Assembly (NCBI RefSeq): GCF_000620305.1
Contig: NZ_KK211104.1
Location: 62,001 to 126,000, forward strand
DNA length: 64,000 nucleotides
Source: Desulfitibacter alkalitolerans DSM 16504
Lineage (GTDB): Bacteria > Bacillota > DSM-16504 > Desulfitibacterales > Desulfitibacteraceae
Direction of reading: 5' to 3'
Each line of letters starts with the position of its first letter. Positions within the stretch are counted from its first letter, which is position 1. Positions 44,387-52,916 of this stretch are shown in pieces. Both the position numbers and the translations under genes were made by a program. The notes under the pieces were generated by a model. That model worked only from the letters and a program-made list of their open reading frames with translations. It ran no database searches and was not told the DNA's origin.

Positions 44387-45838
44387 TTAAGCTCTAACAT
44401 CCTTGATCCAGGGAAATTGCTCTTTAATTTTATTAATCATCTCATTAGCTATGGGCTCCACCCAATGGGCAGCCAGGATCTCCCTTGCAAGCTCATTTGC
44501 CCTTTGTGACGAGCTTTTTCTCCCATCCTTATGCCAATCAACATAAATGCTTCTGTTAGCAACCTGTGGGAAGAAGGTTTCATTTCTCATGTATTTAACA
44601 GTATGAGGCTGTGCAAGGTAGTTGCCGCCAGGACCAACATTTTTTATTGTTTCAAAGGCCAGGGTATCTTCATTTACTTCTATGCCACGTACAGCCCTTA
44701 AAGCCATTCCATTTATCTCATTATCAATTACCAGCTGTTCAAGGCTAAAGCACAGGCTGCCTTCTAGAAGCCCTGCCGAGTTATGAATTAACTGGGCTCC
44801 TGCTAGAGCCGGCATCAGGCTGCTTATTGCCTTTTCATAGCCTGCCTGTGCGTCACCCAGTTTAGATTCTGAAATACCTCCCGTTGAATACATGGGCAGA
44901 TTATAAAACGATGTTAATTGAGCACATGCTGCATTCATAATTCCACTTTCAACTGAGCCAAATAAAAAACCCATGGAGCGCATGTCAGCAATGGTTGGTA
45001 CTGCTCCATAAAAGACAGGAGTTCCTGGCTTAATGGCTTGAAGTAACAGGACTCCACTTAACGCTTCAGCGTTTAATTGAGCTAGCTGCCCTGCCAGTGT
45101 CATGGGTGCAGTCAATCCTGAGATGGGGCATACTGATGTGACTACCGGTATACCTGCTTCTGCTGCATCAAACATGAAGTTTACATAGTTATGCTCCATT
45201 TTTAGTGGACTTAACAAACAGGTTATGAAGGTTATAATGGGTCTTTTTCTAAGCTCTTCTTCCCCGCCAGCAATAATCTGGGCCATATTAATTACATCTC
45301 TTGCACCTTTTTCATCATAAATACCTCCCATAACATGCTTGGTGGAATTATTTAACGCATTAAAGAAACGATTAACATCCACCTGACTGGTATCTGTTTG
45401 AGCTGGATATACAGGCAGCATTATCATATGAATATGCTCTAAATAATCTATAACCTTGCAGATTTGTGCTATATCGTCAGTTTTTGGATCTCTTCGTTCA
45501 CCAGTCTCCAAATCAATGGTTTTAATTGCTGTTCCGCCATTACTGAAATAGGTACGATTTGCCTCAATAACAAGATCATTCTTTTCATCTCTTCCATAGA
45601 GGGTTATCCTTGCTGGAGCCTGCTTGATGGTTTTAATCAGCAAATCAGGTTCTACCTTGACTACTTTACTTTCGTAATCAACGCTGCAGCCCAGGTCTGC
45701 AAGTACATCCAGGGCCCTCTGGTTATCCACCATGAAGCCAACCTCCTCCAATATCCTAAGGGAGGTTTTATGAATGCTCTCAACTTCTTTTATTGATAAA
45801 GGCTTGTAATAACCACTAGGCAATCCATAAAAGGTCAT
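44387..45838 (-). CDS. MttB-family methyltransferase, non-pyrrolysine
   Basis: The 483-residue protein is a close paralogue of the downstream gene (ESIHKTSLRILEEVGFMVDN, NNSTKHVMGGIYDEKG and GGISESKLGDAQAGYE in place of the Pyl site). The start MTFYGLPSGYYKP at 45838 follows GGAAGGAG; the frame extends 25 codons further with no ribosome site and would overlap the promoter. A sigma-54 box lies 46 bases upstream, and the gene follows a sigma-54 activator gene that ends in its own terminator. Confidence 0.92.
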   Translation of the reverse strand: MTFYGLPSGYYKPLSIKEVESIHKTSLRILEEVGFMVDNQRALDVLADLGCSVDYESKVVKVEPDLLIKTIKQAPARITLYGRDEKNDLVIEANRTYFSNGGTAIKTIDLETGERRDPKTDDIAQICKVIDYLEHIHMIMLPVYPAQTDTSQVDVNRFFNALNNSTKHVMGGIYDEKGARDVINMAQIIAGGEEELRKRPIITFITCLLSPLKMEHNYVNFMFDAAEAGIPVVTSVCPISGLTAPMTLAGQLAQLNAEALSGVLLLQAIKPGTPVFYGAVPTIADMRSMGFLFGSVESGIMNAACAQLTSFYNLPMYSTGGISESKLGDAQAGYEKAISSLMPALAGAQLIHNSAGLLEGSLCFSLEQLVIDNEINGMALRAVRGIEVNEDTLAFETIKNVGPGGNYLAQPHTVKYMRNETFFPQVANRSIYVDWHKDGRKSSSQRANELAREILAAHWVEPIANEMINKIKEQFPWIKDVRA

Positions 45839-45883
45839 TTTTTTCTCCTTCCATCCTATTAATAACAATCTACAAGTGATTTT

Positions 45884-45899
45884 AGCAAGATTAGTGCCA
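45884..45899 (-). promoter_or_regulatory. Sigma-54 promoter (-24/-12) of mttB pair
   Basis: Minus strand reads TGGCAC-TAATC-TTGCT, matching TGGCAC-N5-TTGCW with the GG and GC dinucleotides correctly spaced. It is 46 bases before the ATG at 45838. Confidence 0.85.
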
Positions 45900-45912
45900 A
45901 AAATGAAAAACA

Positions 45913-45954
45913 AAAAATCCCCTGATTGCCTTGCTTATAAGCATTGGGGATTTT
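45913..45954 (-). terminator. Terminator after sigma-54 activator gene
   Basis: Minus strand AAAATCCCC pairs with GGGGATTTT, followed by TTGTTTTTC. It separates the activator from the mttB promoter. Confidence 0.78.
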
Positions 45955-46022
45955 GTATTTTATTATTATTAATAATTCCTGTTCTTGTATTATCATTAAT
46001 AATATGAAGGATGCTGCCTTTT

Positions 46023-47819
46023 TTAGGAGCTATCCACCCTGATATTATAATCCTTTATTTTCCTGTAGAGGCTGGGAACGCTGATGCCCAGTTCTGCTGC
46101 AATAATTTCTTTTTCCTTTAATGATCCTCCATGCAGGGAAATAGCTTTTGCAATAATCTTTTTCTCTAATTCTCTTACATGGTATTTTAATTCCAGGTTG
46201 CCGTCTCCAGCTTCCACGCCCTTAACAGCATGAAGTATCCTGGGAGGCAGGCTGGCCGGCATGATAATCAGGCTCTGTTCAAAGTTGCATGCATATTCAA
46301 TAACATTTTCCAGCTCCCTGACATTTCCCGGCCAGGAATAGGCTTTAAGGATTTCCAGGGCTTCTGGATGTATGGTTTTTACATTTTTGTTTAGAAACTC
46401 ATTTGCTTTTTGGATGAAATAATCAACTAACAGCGCTATATCCTCTTTTCTCTCCCTGAGGGGCGGGATGTACAAGGGAATGACATTTAACCTGTAATAC
46501 AGGTCTTCCCTAAATTCCCCCTGTGCTACCATCCTTTCAATGTTCCTGTTGGTTGCCGCTGCTATTCTCACATCTATTTTTATTTCCTTATTACCACCTA
46601 CACGCTCAATGGTTCTATTTTGCAAAATTCTCAAGAGCTTTGCCTGGAGATGCAGAGGCAGCTCTCCTATCTCATCAAGAAATACTGTACCACCATTAGC
46701 CAGTTCAAACTTGCCAACTTTACCTCCCTGCTTGGCTCCAGTAAATGCTCCTTCATCATAGCCAAAAAGCTCACTTTCAAGAAGATTGTCTGGAATAGCA
46801 CTGCAATCAATTACTTTAAAGGGCTTATTTGCCCTAGGACTGGCTGCATGTATTGCCCTGGCAAAGAGTTCCTTGCCGGTCCCACTCTCCCCTTGAATTA
46901 GGACAGTAGAACTGCCCTGGGCAACCTTCATTACCCTGGCCTTTACTTCTCTGAGAACCTCACTTTCTCCAATAACTTCATATAAAGTAGATTGATGCTC
47001 TGTCCCTTCCCACCTTTCGGCTTTCATCTGGACGTCAGCTAGATTATAAAATGCTTCAATGGCTCCTGTTATTACATCATCACTATATACAGGATAAAGA
47101 TAGCTCAAGACCCTAACTTTTCTCTCACCTACTTGATATGTTATGACCTGCTCACTATCCACTTCTAGACCCAAAATGACCTTGCAGAGCTGGGACTGGG
47201 GCAAAACAGTTTTAATGTTGCTTCCCTTTATATCAGCCCAGGACAAGCCCAGAATATTGCCAGCAGTTGGGTTAATCTGGGTAATATATCCATCGGCATT
47301 GACACCGATTATGCCTATTTCTATAGAATTAATAATAGTTTTGACAAAGTCAGCTGTTATTTTAAGCTGCTTTGTACTGCGGTTTTCGGCTATTTTGCTG
47401 GATAATAACTCAGCCATCTTGGAAACGTATTTTAATAGGGTTTGCTCTTGTTTCAGCAAGCGGTCTTTCTGCATTTCTGTAAAGGCTATCAGGTTAATTA
47501 ATCCAACGGGCACTCCCCCCAATATTATTGGCACAAAAAAACCGGCTTTAATTATGTCACAGCTTCCATACAAATGACATACCTCACAGATTTTATCCCT
47601 GCCTGGGGCTTCAAGAATAAATGGTTTTTTATAATACAGCGTATGCCTGCAAACATGGCCCATCTGCATTTGTGTGCCCACTTTAGATTTCGATGCGCCA
47701 GTCCCTGCAATTCTTAAAAGCTCATTGTCTATAATTTCCACACCCATGTCCAAAGCAGCACTAATAGCCTCCGCTATATCCTGGACAAAATCCTGTATAT
47801 CCCTCATCTCAGACAGCAC
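46023..47819 (-). CDS. Sigma-54-dependent transcriptional activator (sensor-PAS-AAA+-Fis)
   Basis: The 598-residue regulator has an N-terminal sensor domain with a Cys motif (CEVCHLYGSC, near residue 90), a PAS domain (IGIIGVNADGYITQINPTAG), an AAA+ domain with Walker A GESGTGKE, the sigma-54 contact loop GAFTGA and GGTVFLDEIGELPLHLQ, and a Fis-type HTH at the end (EKEIIAAELGISVPSLYRKI). GTG at 47819 behind AAAGAGGG is preferred over the TTG 12 codons upstream. It probably activates the adjacent mttB genes, whose promoters carry sigma-54 boxes. The Cys motif may respond to redox or metal. Confidence 0.88.
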   Translation of the reverse strand: MLSEMRDIQDFVQDIAEAISAALDMGVEIIDNELLRIAGTGASKSKVGTQMQMGHVCRHTLYYKKPFILEAPGRDKICEVCHLYGSCDIIKAGFFVPIILGGVPVGLINLIAFTEMQKDRLLKQEQTLLKYVSKMAELLSSKIAENRSTKQLKITADFVKTIINSIEIGIIGVNADGYITQINPTAGNILGLSWADIKGSNIKTVLPQSQLCKVILGLEVDSEQVITYQVGERKVRVLSYLYPVYSDDVITGAIEAFYNLADVQMKAERWEGTEHQSTLYEVIGESEVLREVKARVMKVAQGSSTVLIQGESGTGKELFARAIHAASPRANKPFKVIDCSAIPDNLLESELFGYDEGAFTGAKQGGKVGKFELANGGTVFLDEIGELPLHLQAKLLRILQNRTIERVGGNKEIKIDVRIAAATNRNIERMVAQGEFREDLYYRLNVIPLYIPPLRERKEDIALLVDYFIQKANEFLNKNVKTIHPEALEILKAYSWPGNVRELENVIEYACNFEQSLIIMPASLPPRILHAVKGVEAGDGNLELKYHVRELEKKIIAKAISLHGGSLKEKEIIAAELGISVPSLYRKIKDYNIRVDSS

Positions 47820-47916
47820 TGTCACCCTCTTTCCATTGAAAACCGTATGTCGCAATATTCTATGAATTAGTATGAATTTCCTTCATCCAGCGGATTAAAA
47901 GCAGCTGGCAAAATGA

Positions 47917-47950
47917 AACAGCTCCTATTAAATATTATATAGAAGCTGTT
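47917..47950 (-). terminator. Terminator after mttB paralogue at 47972
   Basis: AACAGCT(T)CTAT pairs with ATAG(G)AGCTGTT on the minus strand around an AT-rich loop, followed by TTTCATTTT. Confidence 0.6.
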
Positions 47951-47971
47951 GGGATTTTTCTAATTAAATAA

Positions 47972-49387
47972 TTATTTCTTAACTATATTCATATATTCCT
48001 TTAAAGATTTTTCAAGGTCTTTTTCTAATAAAGTTGCTGGAGCTTCACCTAGTATCTTTTTGTATTTTCTATTGGCCCTGACTACCACATCCTTAGAACC
48101 TGCAGCTTCCCAGTCCATATAGGATTCACACGTTGAGATGGTGGGCATCCATCTGCTGCGGAATTTTTCAAAGGTACTTTCATGGGTCAAATAAGACCCC
48201 TTATGTCCAAGCTCCTGGATAGCTGCAATGGCTAGTTCTTCTTCAGAAACTTCAACCCCTTGTTTAATACGTATCATTCTTTTAATTAATTCCTCATCTA
48301 TGATAAACTTTTCGTAGGATGTTGTCATAATAGCATCCAGAACCCCCATACATTGGACAACTATGTGTCCTCCTCCCAGAACTCCCAGCATGAGGTTCTG
48401 CATGGTTTCATAGCCTGCTTGACAATCTACTACCTTGGCATCAGTTATGCCTGCTAGTATCCTGGTTGGAACCTTGTAGTAATCCAGCCCCATCTGGAGA
48501 TTAATAATATCCATTAGCAGGCCTTCAGGGTTGCCGCCAATAAAGCTGCCGGTTTTCATATAGGCAGTATTGGAGGCAATTGAGTATAAAACAGGGTTGC
48601 CTGGATTTATTAGTTGTATGAAGGTAAGTCCGGCAAGGATCTCAACATTTTGCAGCAGGGCTGTTCCAAGGAGGGTTATGGGACCTGAAACACCGGCCAT
48701 AATGCAAGGGGCTAAAAATACAATCTGATTGCGGTTGGCATATTCCATGATAGTTTCCAGGGCATCCCTGGAATAACTAAGGGGACTTAATGGGTTAATA
48801 GCCACACCAACATAATGTCCATGCTCTAGCTTTCTGCCTAAAGCAATTTCAACCATGTCCAATGTTTCCCTGGCTTCATACCTGTATCCTGTGTGTCCAA
48901 TGACAGGTTTATCAGTATTTTTAAGTGTTTCATAGATAATATGCAGATGCTTTTCATTTTGCGGAACATCACCGGGATTTACTGGAATTGAACCAACAAG
49001 ATGTACTACATCACTGTATTGACAGAGCTTTTGGATATTGCTGAAGTCCTCCAATGTGGCCGCACGCTTACCTCTATCTAAATCCTGAATAAATACAGGT
49101 CCCAGATTGGGTTGAATCAAAAATCCTTCCCCAACTGTTACAGATTTCTCAGCGTTTCTAGCTGTCCAGGAAAAGGTCTTTGGACATTCTTTTATAGCTT
49201 CTTCTACCATTTTTCGAGTAAAGTAAACTGTATTACCTAAAACCCTTGCTCCATGATGCTTGCAAATCTCCAGGGCCTCTTCCGAATGAAAAGCGACCCC
49301 AGTCTCCTCTAATATTTTAATTGATGCATCATGTATCATCTGGTAATCTTCTTGAGCTATGACCTCCAGTTTTGTCTTTAACACCAT
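47972..49387 (-). CDS. MttB-family methyltransferase, non-pyrrolysine
   Basis: The 471-residue protein is the most divergent of the four paralogues. It keeps DASIKILEETGVAFHSEEAL, NTDKPVIGHTGYRYEARETL and ILAGITDAKVVDCQAGYETM at the Pyl-equivalent site, where an ordinary residue replaces pyrrolysine. Start ATG follows GGAGGG. A textbook sigma-54 box lies 56 bases upstream with a palindromic candidate activator site further up. A different substrate from the other paralogues is likely, but cannot be read off. Confidence 0.92.
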   Translation of the reverse strand: MVLKTKLEVIAQEDYQMIHDASIKILEETGVAFHSEEALEICKHHGARVLGNTVYFTRKMVEEAIKECPKTFSWTARNAEKSVTVGEGFLIQPNLGPVFIQDLDRGKRAATLEDFSNIQKLCQYSDVVHLVGSIPVNPGDVPQNEKHLHIIYETLKNTDKPVIGHTGYRYEARETLDMVEIALGRKLEHGHYVGVAINPLSPLSYSRDALETIMEYANRNQIVFLAPCIMAGVSGPITLLGTALLQNVEILAGLTFIQLINPGNPVLYSIASNTAYMKTGSFIGGNPEGLLMDIINLQMGLDYYKVPTRILAGITDAKVVDCQAGYETMQNLMLGVLGGGHIVVQCMGVLDAIMTTSYEKFIIDEELIKRMIRIKQGVEVSEEELAIAAIQELGHKGSYLTHESTFEKFRSRWMPTISTCESYMDWEAAGSKDVVVRANRKYKKILGEAPATLLEKDLEKSLKEYMNIVKK

Positions 49388-49442
49388 AATCCCTCCATAT
49401 TTGCTCTAATAATAAAATGGGCACAAGTTTACTCTATTGTAA

Positions 49443-49458
49443 TGCAATGTCTGTGCCA
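49443..49458 (-). promoter_or_regulatory. Sigma-54 promoter of mttB paralogue (perfect consensus)
   Basis: Minus strand TGGCAC-AGACA-TTGCA equals the -24/-12 consensus at every conserved position. It is 56 bases before the ATG at 49387. Confidence 0.9.
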
Positions 49459-49508
49459 GGCAATTCTAACCCAAAAACAGGCTTATCACATCCTGTTTTA
49501 AGTCCTTA

Positions 49509-49525
49509 TGACTTGCTGTAAGTCA
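49509..49525. promoter_or_regulatory. Candidate upstream activator site
   Basis: TGACTT-GCTGT-AAGTCA is a perfect 6-base inverted repeat 50-66 bases upstream of the sigma-54 box, where an enhancer-binding protein would be expected. Confidence 0.45.
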
Positions 49526-49592
49526 AAAAAATTGGTGATGTGAAACTTTGCGGAGCCATGGCGCATTTCGCTGTAGTAATAGTATGAAAATA

Positions 49593-49611
49593 GGAGAACA
49601 CCAGGTTCTCC
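49593..49611 (-). terminator. Terminator after sigma-54 activator gene at 49642
   Basis: Minus strand GGAGAAC-CTGGT-GTTCTCC, followed by TATTTTC. Confidence 0.7.
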
Positions 49612-49641
49612 TTCTTGCAGTTATTATTGCTATTACTTTTA

Positions 49642-51036
49642 TTATTTTTTATTGCTGTTGTTCAAATACTGACGAATCCGTCTGTTGGCCTTGCTTTGGG
49701 AAATGTTTAACGCCTTTGCAACTTTATAGGAACTCCCCAGCTGCTTGTAAGCCTTGATAATTAATTCCTCCTCAAGGATATCTAATGGGACAAGATTCTG
49801 TAATGCAAGATTAGCTTTTGCCTTTTCAGTTTTCCGGAAGTTTTTAGGGAAATGTTCTGGTAATATTTTAGACTCTTTCACAGTTATTACCAAACGCTCA
49901 ATTACATGCTGCAGCTCACGAACATTTCCTGACCATGAATGGGACATTAATGTGTCTAGACTATCCTGGCTAAAATAATGGGAAGCACTGTATTTTTTAT
50001 CATACATGTTCAAAAAATAATGAGCCAGGGGCACTATGTCTTCAAGTCTTTCACGTAAAGGCGGTATCTCTAATTCAATTACGTTTATTCTATAGAATAA
50101 ATCTTCTCTAAACAGCCCATCCCTGACCATTTTTTCCAGATCTCTATTGGTTGCAGCTATTATCCTGGTATCAATAGTTTTATATTCTGTACCTCCCACT
50201 GGAATAAATCTGCCCTCTTGAATTACTTCCAGGAGTTTTGCCTGCAGCCTTAAGGGAATTTCAGCTATTTCATCCAGAAACAAGGTTCCTCCATTAGCCA
50301 GCTCTAGTAAGCCCACCTTACCGGCAGTATTTGCCCCGGTAAAAGCTCCTCGATGATATCCAAACAGCTCAGATTCCAGCAGCTGATCTGGAATGGCTGC
50401 ACAGTTTATATTTTTAAAGGGACCCTTGTTTCTATTGCTAATATGATGTATATATTTAGCCATTACGTTCTTGCCGGTCCCTGATTCTCCCAGTATAAGG
50501 ACTGTTGAATCAGTTGAAGAAACCTTTTGTGCCAGTTCAACACATTCCTTCATGCTTTTGCTGCGGACAATCAAATGCTCATATTTATATTCCTTTTTCC
50601 TTAGTTCTTCTACCTCCTGCTTGTACATCTGCACCAGCTTTTCCGTCTCTTCCAGGTTGCACTTAAGCTCCTCTATTTCTGTCATATCTCGGCTGTTCAT
50701 AACAACCAGATCAATATTTCCATGTTCATCTAATATAGGTGTGGCAGTGACCACCAGTTTTTTTCCTATCATTGTTTCCTGAGAAAGGGTAACCCGCTTT
50801 TTCTCTTTGAAGACTATTGGAGTTATTGAAGGAGTATAATATCCTTCCTCAACTAGATGGTATACTGTTTTGCCAATAATCTCAGATGGTTTCAAACCGT
50901 AATTTCTTTCGCTTGCATTATTTACATAAACCACAATCCCCTTGCTGTTTATTACAAAAATTTCATCATAGGAATGATTTAGTATTTCCTGAAGCTTCTC
51001 TAAATTCATCTCATCTTTATCCTCATCTTGTCTCAT
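49642..51036 (-). CDS. Sigma-54-dependent transcriptional activator (PAS-AAA+-HTH)
   Basis: The 464-residue regulator has an N-terminal PAS domain (NHSYDEIFVINSKGIVVYVN), a coiled-coil linker (LEETEKLVQMYKQEVEELRK), an AAA+ domain with GESGTGKN, GAFTGA and GGTLFLDEIAEIPLRLQ, and a C-terminal HTH (SYKVAKALNISQSKANRRIR). The ATG at 51036 behind TGGTGG is preferred to the TTG four codons earlier. It sits between the Pyl-mttB gene and the next paralogue, both of which have sigma-54 boxes, so it is the likely activator of one or both. Confidence 0.9.
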   Translation of the reverse strand: MRQDEDKDEMNLEKLQEILNHSYDEIFVINSKGIVVYVNNASERNYGLKPSEIIGKTVYHLVEEGYYTPSITPIVFKEKKRVTLSQETMIGKKLVVTATPILDEHGNIDLVVMNSRDMTEIEELKCNLEETEKLVQMYKQEVEELRKKEYKYEHLIVRSKSMKECVELAQKVSSTDSTVLILGESGTGKNVMAKYIHHISNRNKGPFKNINCAAIPDQLLESELFGYHRGAFTGANTAGKVGLLELANGGTLFLDEIAEIPLRLQAKLLEVIQEGRFIPVGGTEYKTIDTRIIAATNRDLEKMVRDGLFREDLFYRINVIELEIPPLRERLEDIVPLAHYFLNMYDKKYSASHYFSQDSLDTLMSHSWSGNVRELQHVIERLVITVKESKILPEHFPKNFRKTEKAKANLALQNLVPLDILEEELIIKAYKQLGSSYKVAKALNISQSKANRRIRQYLNNSNKK

Positions 51037-51152
51037 GAAAACCACCAACTATTGTTTTATTAGTAGTGCTTTAATTATAACATATATTTGCAGCTTCTAA
51101 AATTAAAGCATTTAAGAATAACTGTATATTGGAGCTGTTAATATTTAGAATA

Positions 51153-51185
51153 TTAATAAGCTCTCATACGTAGAGAGCTTATTAA
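51153..51185. terminator. Hairpin after the amber-containing mttB gene
   Basis: TTAATAAGCTCTC and GAGAGCTTATTAA pair perfectly over 13 bases, starting 10 bases after the TAA at 51195. The T-run is weak. Confidence 0.7.
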
Positions 51186-51194
51186 TCTTAATTA

Positions 51195-52673
51195 CTATTT
51201 TTTAATAACACCAAACTCTTCCTCAGCTTCTGCAATAATAGTTTTTAGTTTTGATGCTATTTCTGATGGGAGAGGCTCTGGCTTGTGGTTTTTCAAAATA
51301 TGAACAGCTTCCTCCCTGGCAACCTGGGTTAAATCCTTGGAACCAGCTTCATTCCATGCATATTTCATTTTGCGGTTCATTAATTTTGGACTCGATTGTG
51401 CAGTTCTCATATATTTCATGGTATGCTCCTGCATTAAGAAGTCTCCGCCGGCACCTACCTGCTTGATGACATCTACAGCTAGAGTTTCATCATTTATATC
51501 TATGCCCTGTACAACCTTATTTGCCATTTTAACTATATCGTTATCCATTACAAACTGCTCAAAGCTGAAGGTAATTCCCAGTTCCAGCATGCCCACCCCG
51601 TAGATTATATTGGCACCTGCCAATGCTGTTAACAGAGTAGACATGGTTTTTTCATGAGCAGCCTGTGCATCAGGAACTTTGCTATCAGCCTATCCACCAG
51701 CCACCCAACTAGGCAATAAATAGTACTGTGCTAATTTTGCTACAGCAGCATTAATCATACCCAATTCTGGAGCGCCAACTGGTGCAGTTGTAGTTTTCAA
51801 ATCCATAATTGTAGTTGAACTTCCATAAATAACTGGCGAGCCCTTGCGTGTAAGCTGGCTTAAAACAATTCCAGCTAGAACCTCAGCGTTATGCATAACT
51901 AAAGTGCCGCCCAGAGTTACAGGTGCAGAACCACCTGCCATTGCCATGGAAAGTATATTACATGCAATCCCATATTCTGCACATTTGATTATTGCCTCAG
52001 TACAATGACTTGTTAATTGCAGGGGACTGGTTGGACAAACATTAACTGAGAGCACAGGACGTTCCCTGAGCTTATCCTTGCCACCAGCAACTGCTGCCGC
52101 CATGTCGAATATCATTTCAGCCTGTCTGCCGCTAATTCCACCAGTAAAAACATGCTTGCTTGTGTTGTTAAAGCATGCTTCTACTTCATGCAGCGGGTGA
52201 ACCTTTGGAGAGACATCATGGGCTGCAACAGCCCTCAAGCATATATCTATTTCATCAAGAGCATCACACATTAGTGCAGCATTAGCAGTATCCTGCTTTA
52301 TGGATTTTCTATATTCACCAGTAAAAGGGTCAATTACCATAATGCCTTCACCAAAGTTTGTGTAGTGAACCCTTTTATCTTCTATAACCACATCATGCTT
52401 GGGGTTTCTTCCAGCTAGAACAATTTTGCTGGGTGCAGAATGAATTGCATCCTCCACAAGATATGGGGGAAATTTCACTATATGGGTATTTCTATCAACA
52501 AAAGCTCCACCTGCAGCAAATATTTCTAATGCCTCATTACTTTCAACTTTTATTCCACTTTTTTGTAATACTTCAAGGGTAGCCAGATGAATTGAGTAAA
52601 GTTCATCATCAGAGAACATATTCAAGCCAAAACCCCGAATAAAGTTTGAAGCTGCATAAAACTTTCTAGCCAA
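51195..52673 (-). CDS. mttB: Trimethylamine methyltransferase MttB with in-frame amber codon (pyrrolysine)
   Basis: Two adjoining frames are one gene. A TTG start at 52673 (AGGAGG eight bases before) gives 327 residues up to a TAG at 51692-51690. The same frame then continues 164 codons to TAA. Read through, the protein has 492 residues with residue 328 encoded by TAG; Methanosarcina MttB has 495 with pyrrolysine at 334 (recalled). The flanks VAGG and [10 protein letters not shown] align with the Pyl site of MttB, and paralogues here show G-S/T-D-S/A-K at this place. The downstream part is fully conserved in style ([17 protein letters not shown]). The enzyme moves a methyl from trimethylamine to a corrinoid protein, which is not encoded nearby. 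Confidence 0.88.
51690..51692 (-). other. Amber codon, predicted pyrrolysine position 328 of MttB
   Basis: The single TAG in an otherwise open 492-codon frame coincides with the catalytic pyrrolysine site of trimethylamine methyltransferases. No other stop, frameshift or insertion is seen in the gene. Confidence 0.85.
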
Positions 52674-52732
52674 ATAAATCTCCTCCTGACTTAGTATTTT
52701 AATATGTTAATGAGCTCTTTATATATAGAGAT

Positions 52733-52748
52733 TGCAAATATCATACCA
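52733..52748 (-). promoter_or_regulatory. Sigma-54 promoter of the pyrrolysine mttB gene
   Basis: Minus strand TGGTAT-GATAT-TTGCA keeps the GG and GC at -24/-12, with two departures from TGGCAC. It is 60 bases before the TTG start. Confidence 0.7.
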
Positions 52749-52855
52749 ATTAACTTTATCCTTTTAAACACCTGCAGCCCTTATAAATCATAGTTTCTCC
52801 TTAAATTAATAAGGCAAAATGACTGATTTTAAGTTCATCTGACTCGGGCACTATT

Positions 52856-52900
52856 AAAAAATAAGCAGACAATAGAGTAGATATATCCCTATTGCCTGCT
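52856..52900 (-). terminator. Terminator after BCCT transporter gene
   Basis: Minus strand AGCAGGCAATAG pairs with CTATTGTCTGCT (one G-T) and is followed by TATTTTTTA. Confidence 0.8.
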
Positions 52901-52916
52901 CGTTATTTAGAAATTA

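Noticed and set aside
51195-52673. Reading the mttB locus as a pseudogene made of a 327-residue and a 149-residue piece
   Set aside because: The only lesion is one TAG, at the known pyrrolysine site, with undamaged coding sequence, a good ribosome site and a sigma-54 promoter. Pseudogene status remains possible if the genome has no pyl genes.
52674-52916. tRNA-Pyl or other small RNA gene beside the amber mttB gene
   Set aside because: No CUA-anticodon cloverleaf or CCA-ready acceptor stem could be seen; the gap holds a sigma-54 box and a terminator.
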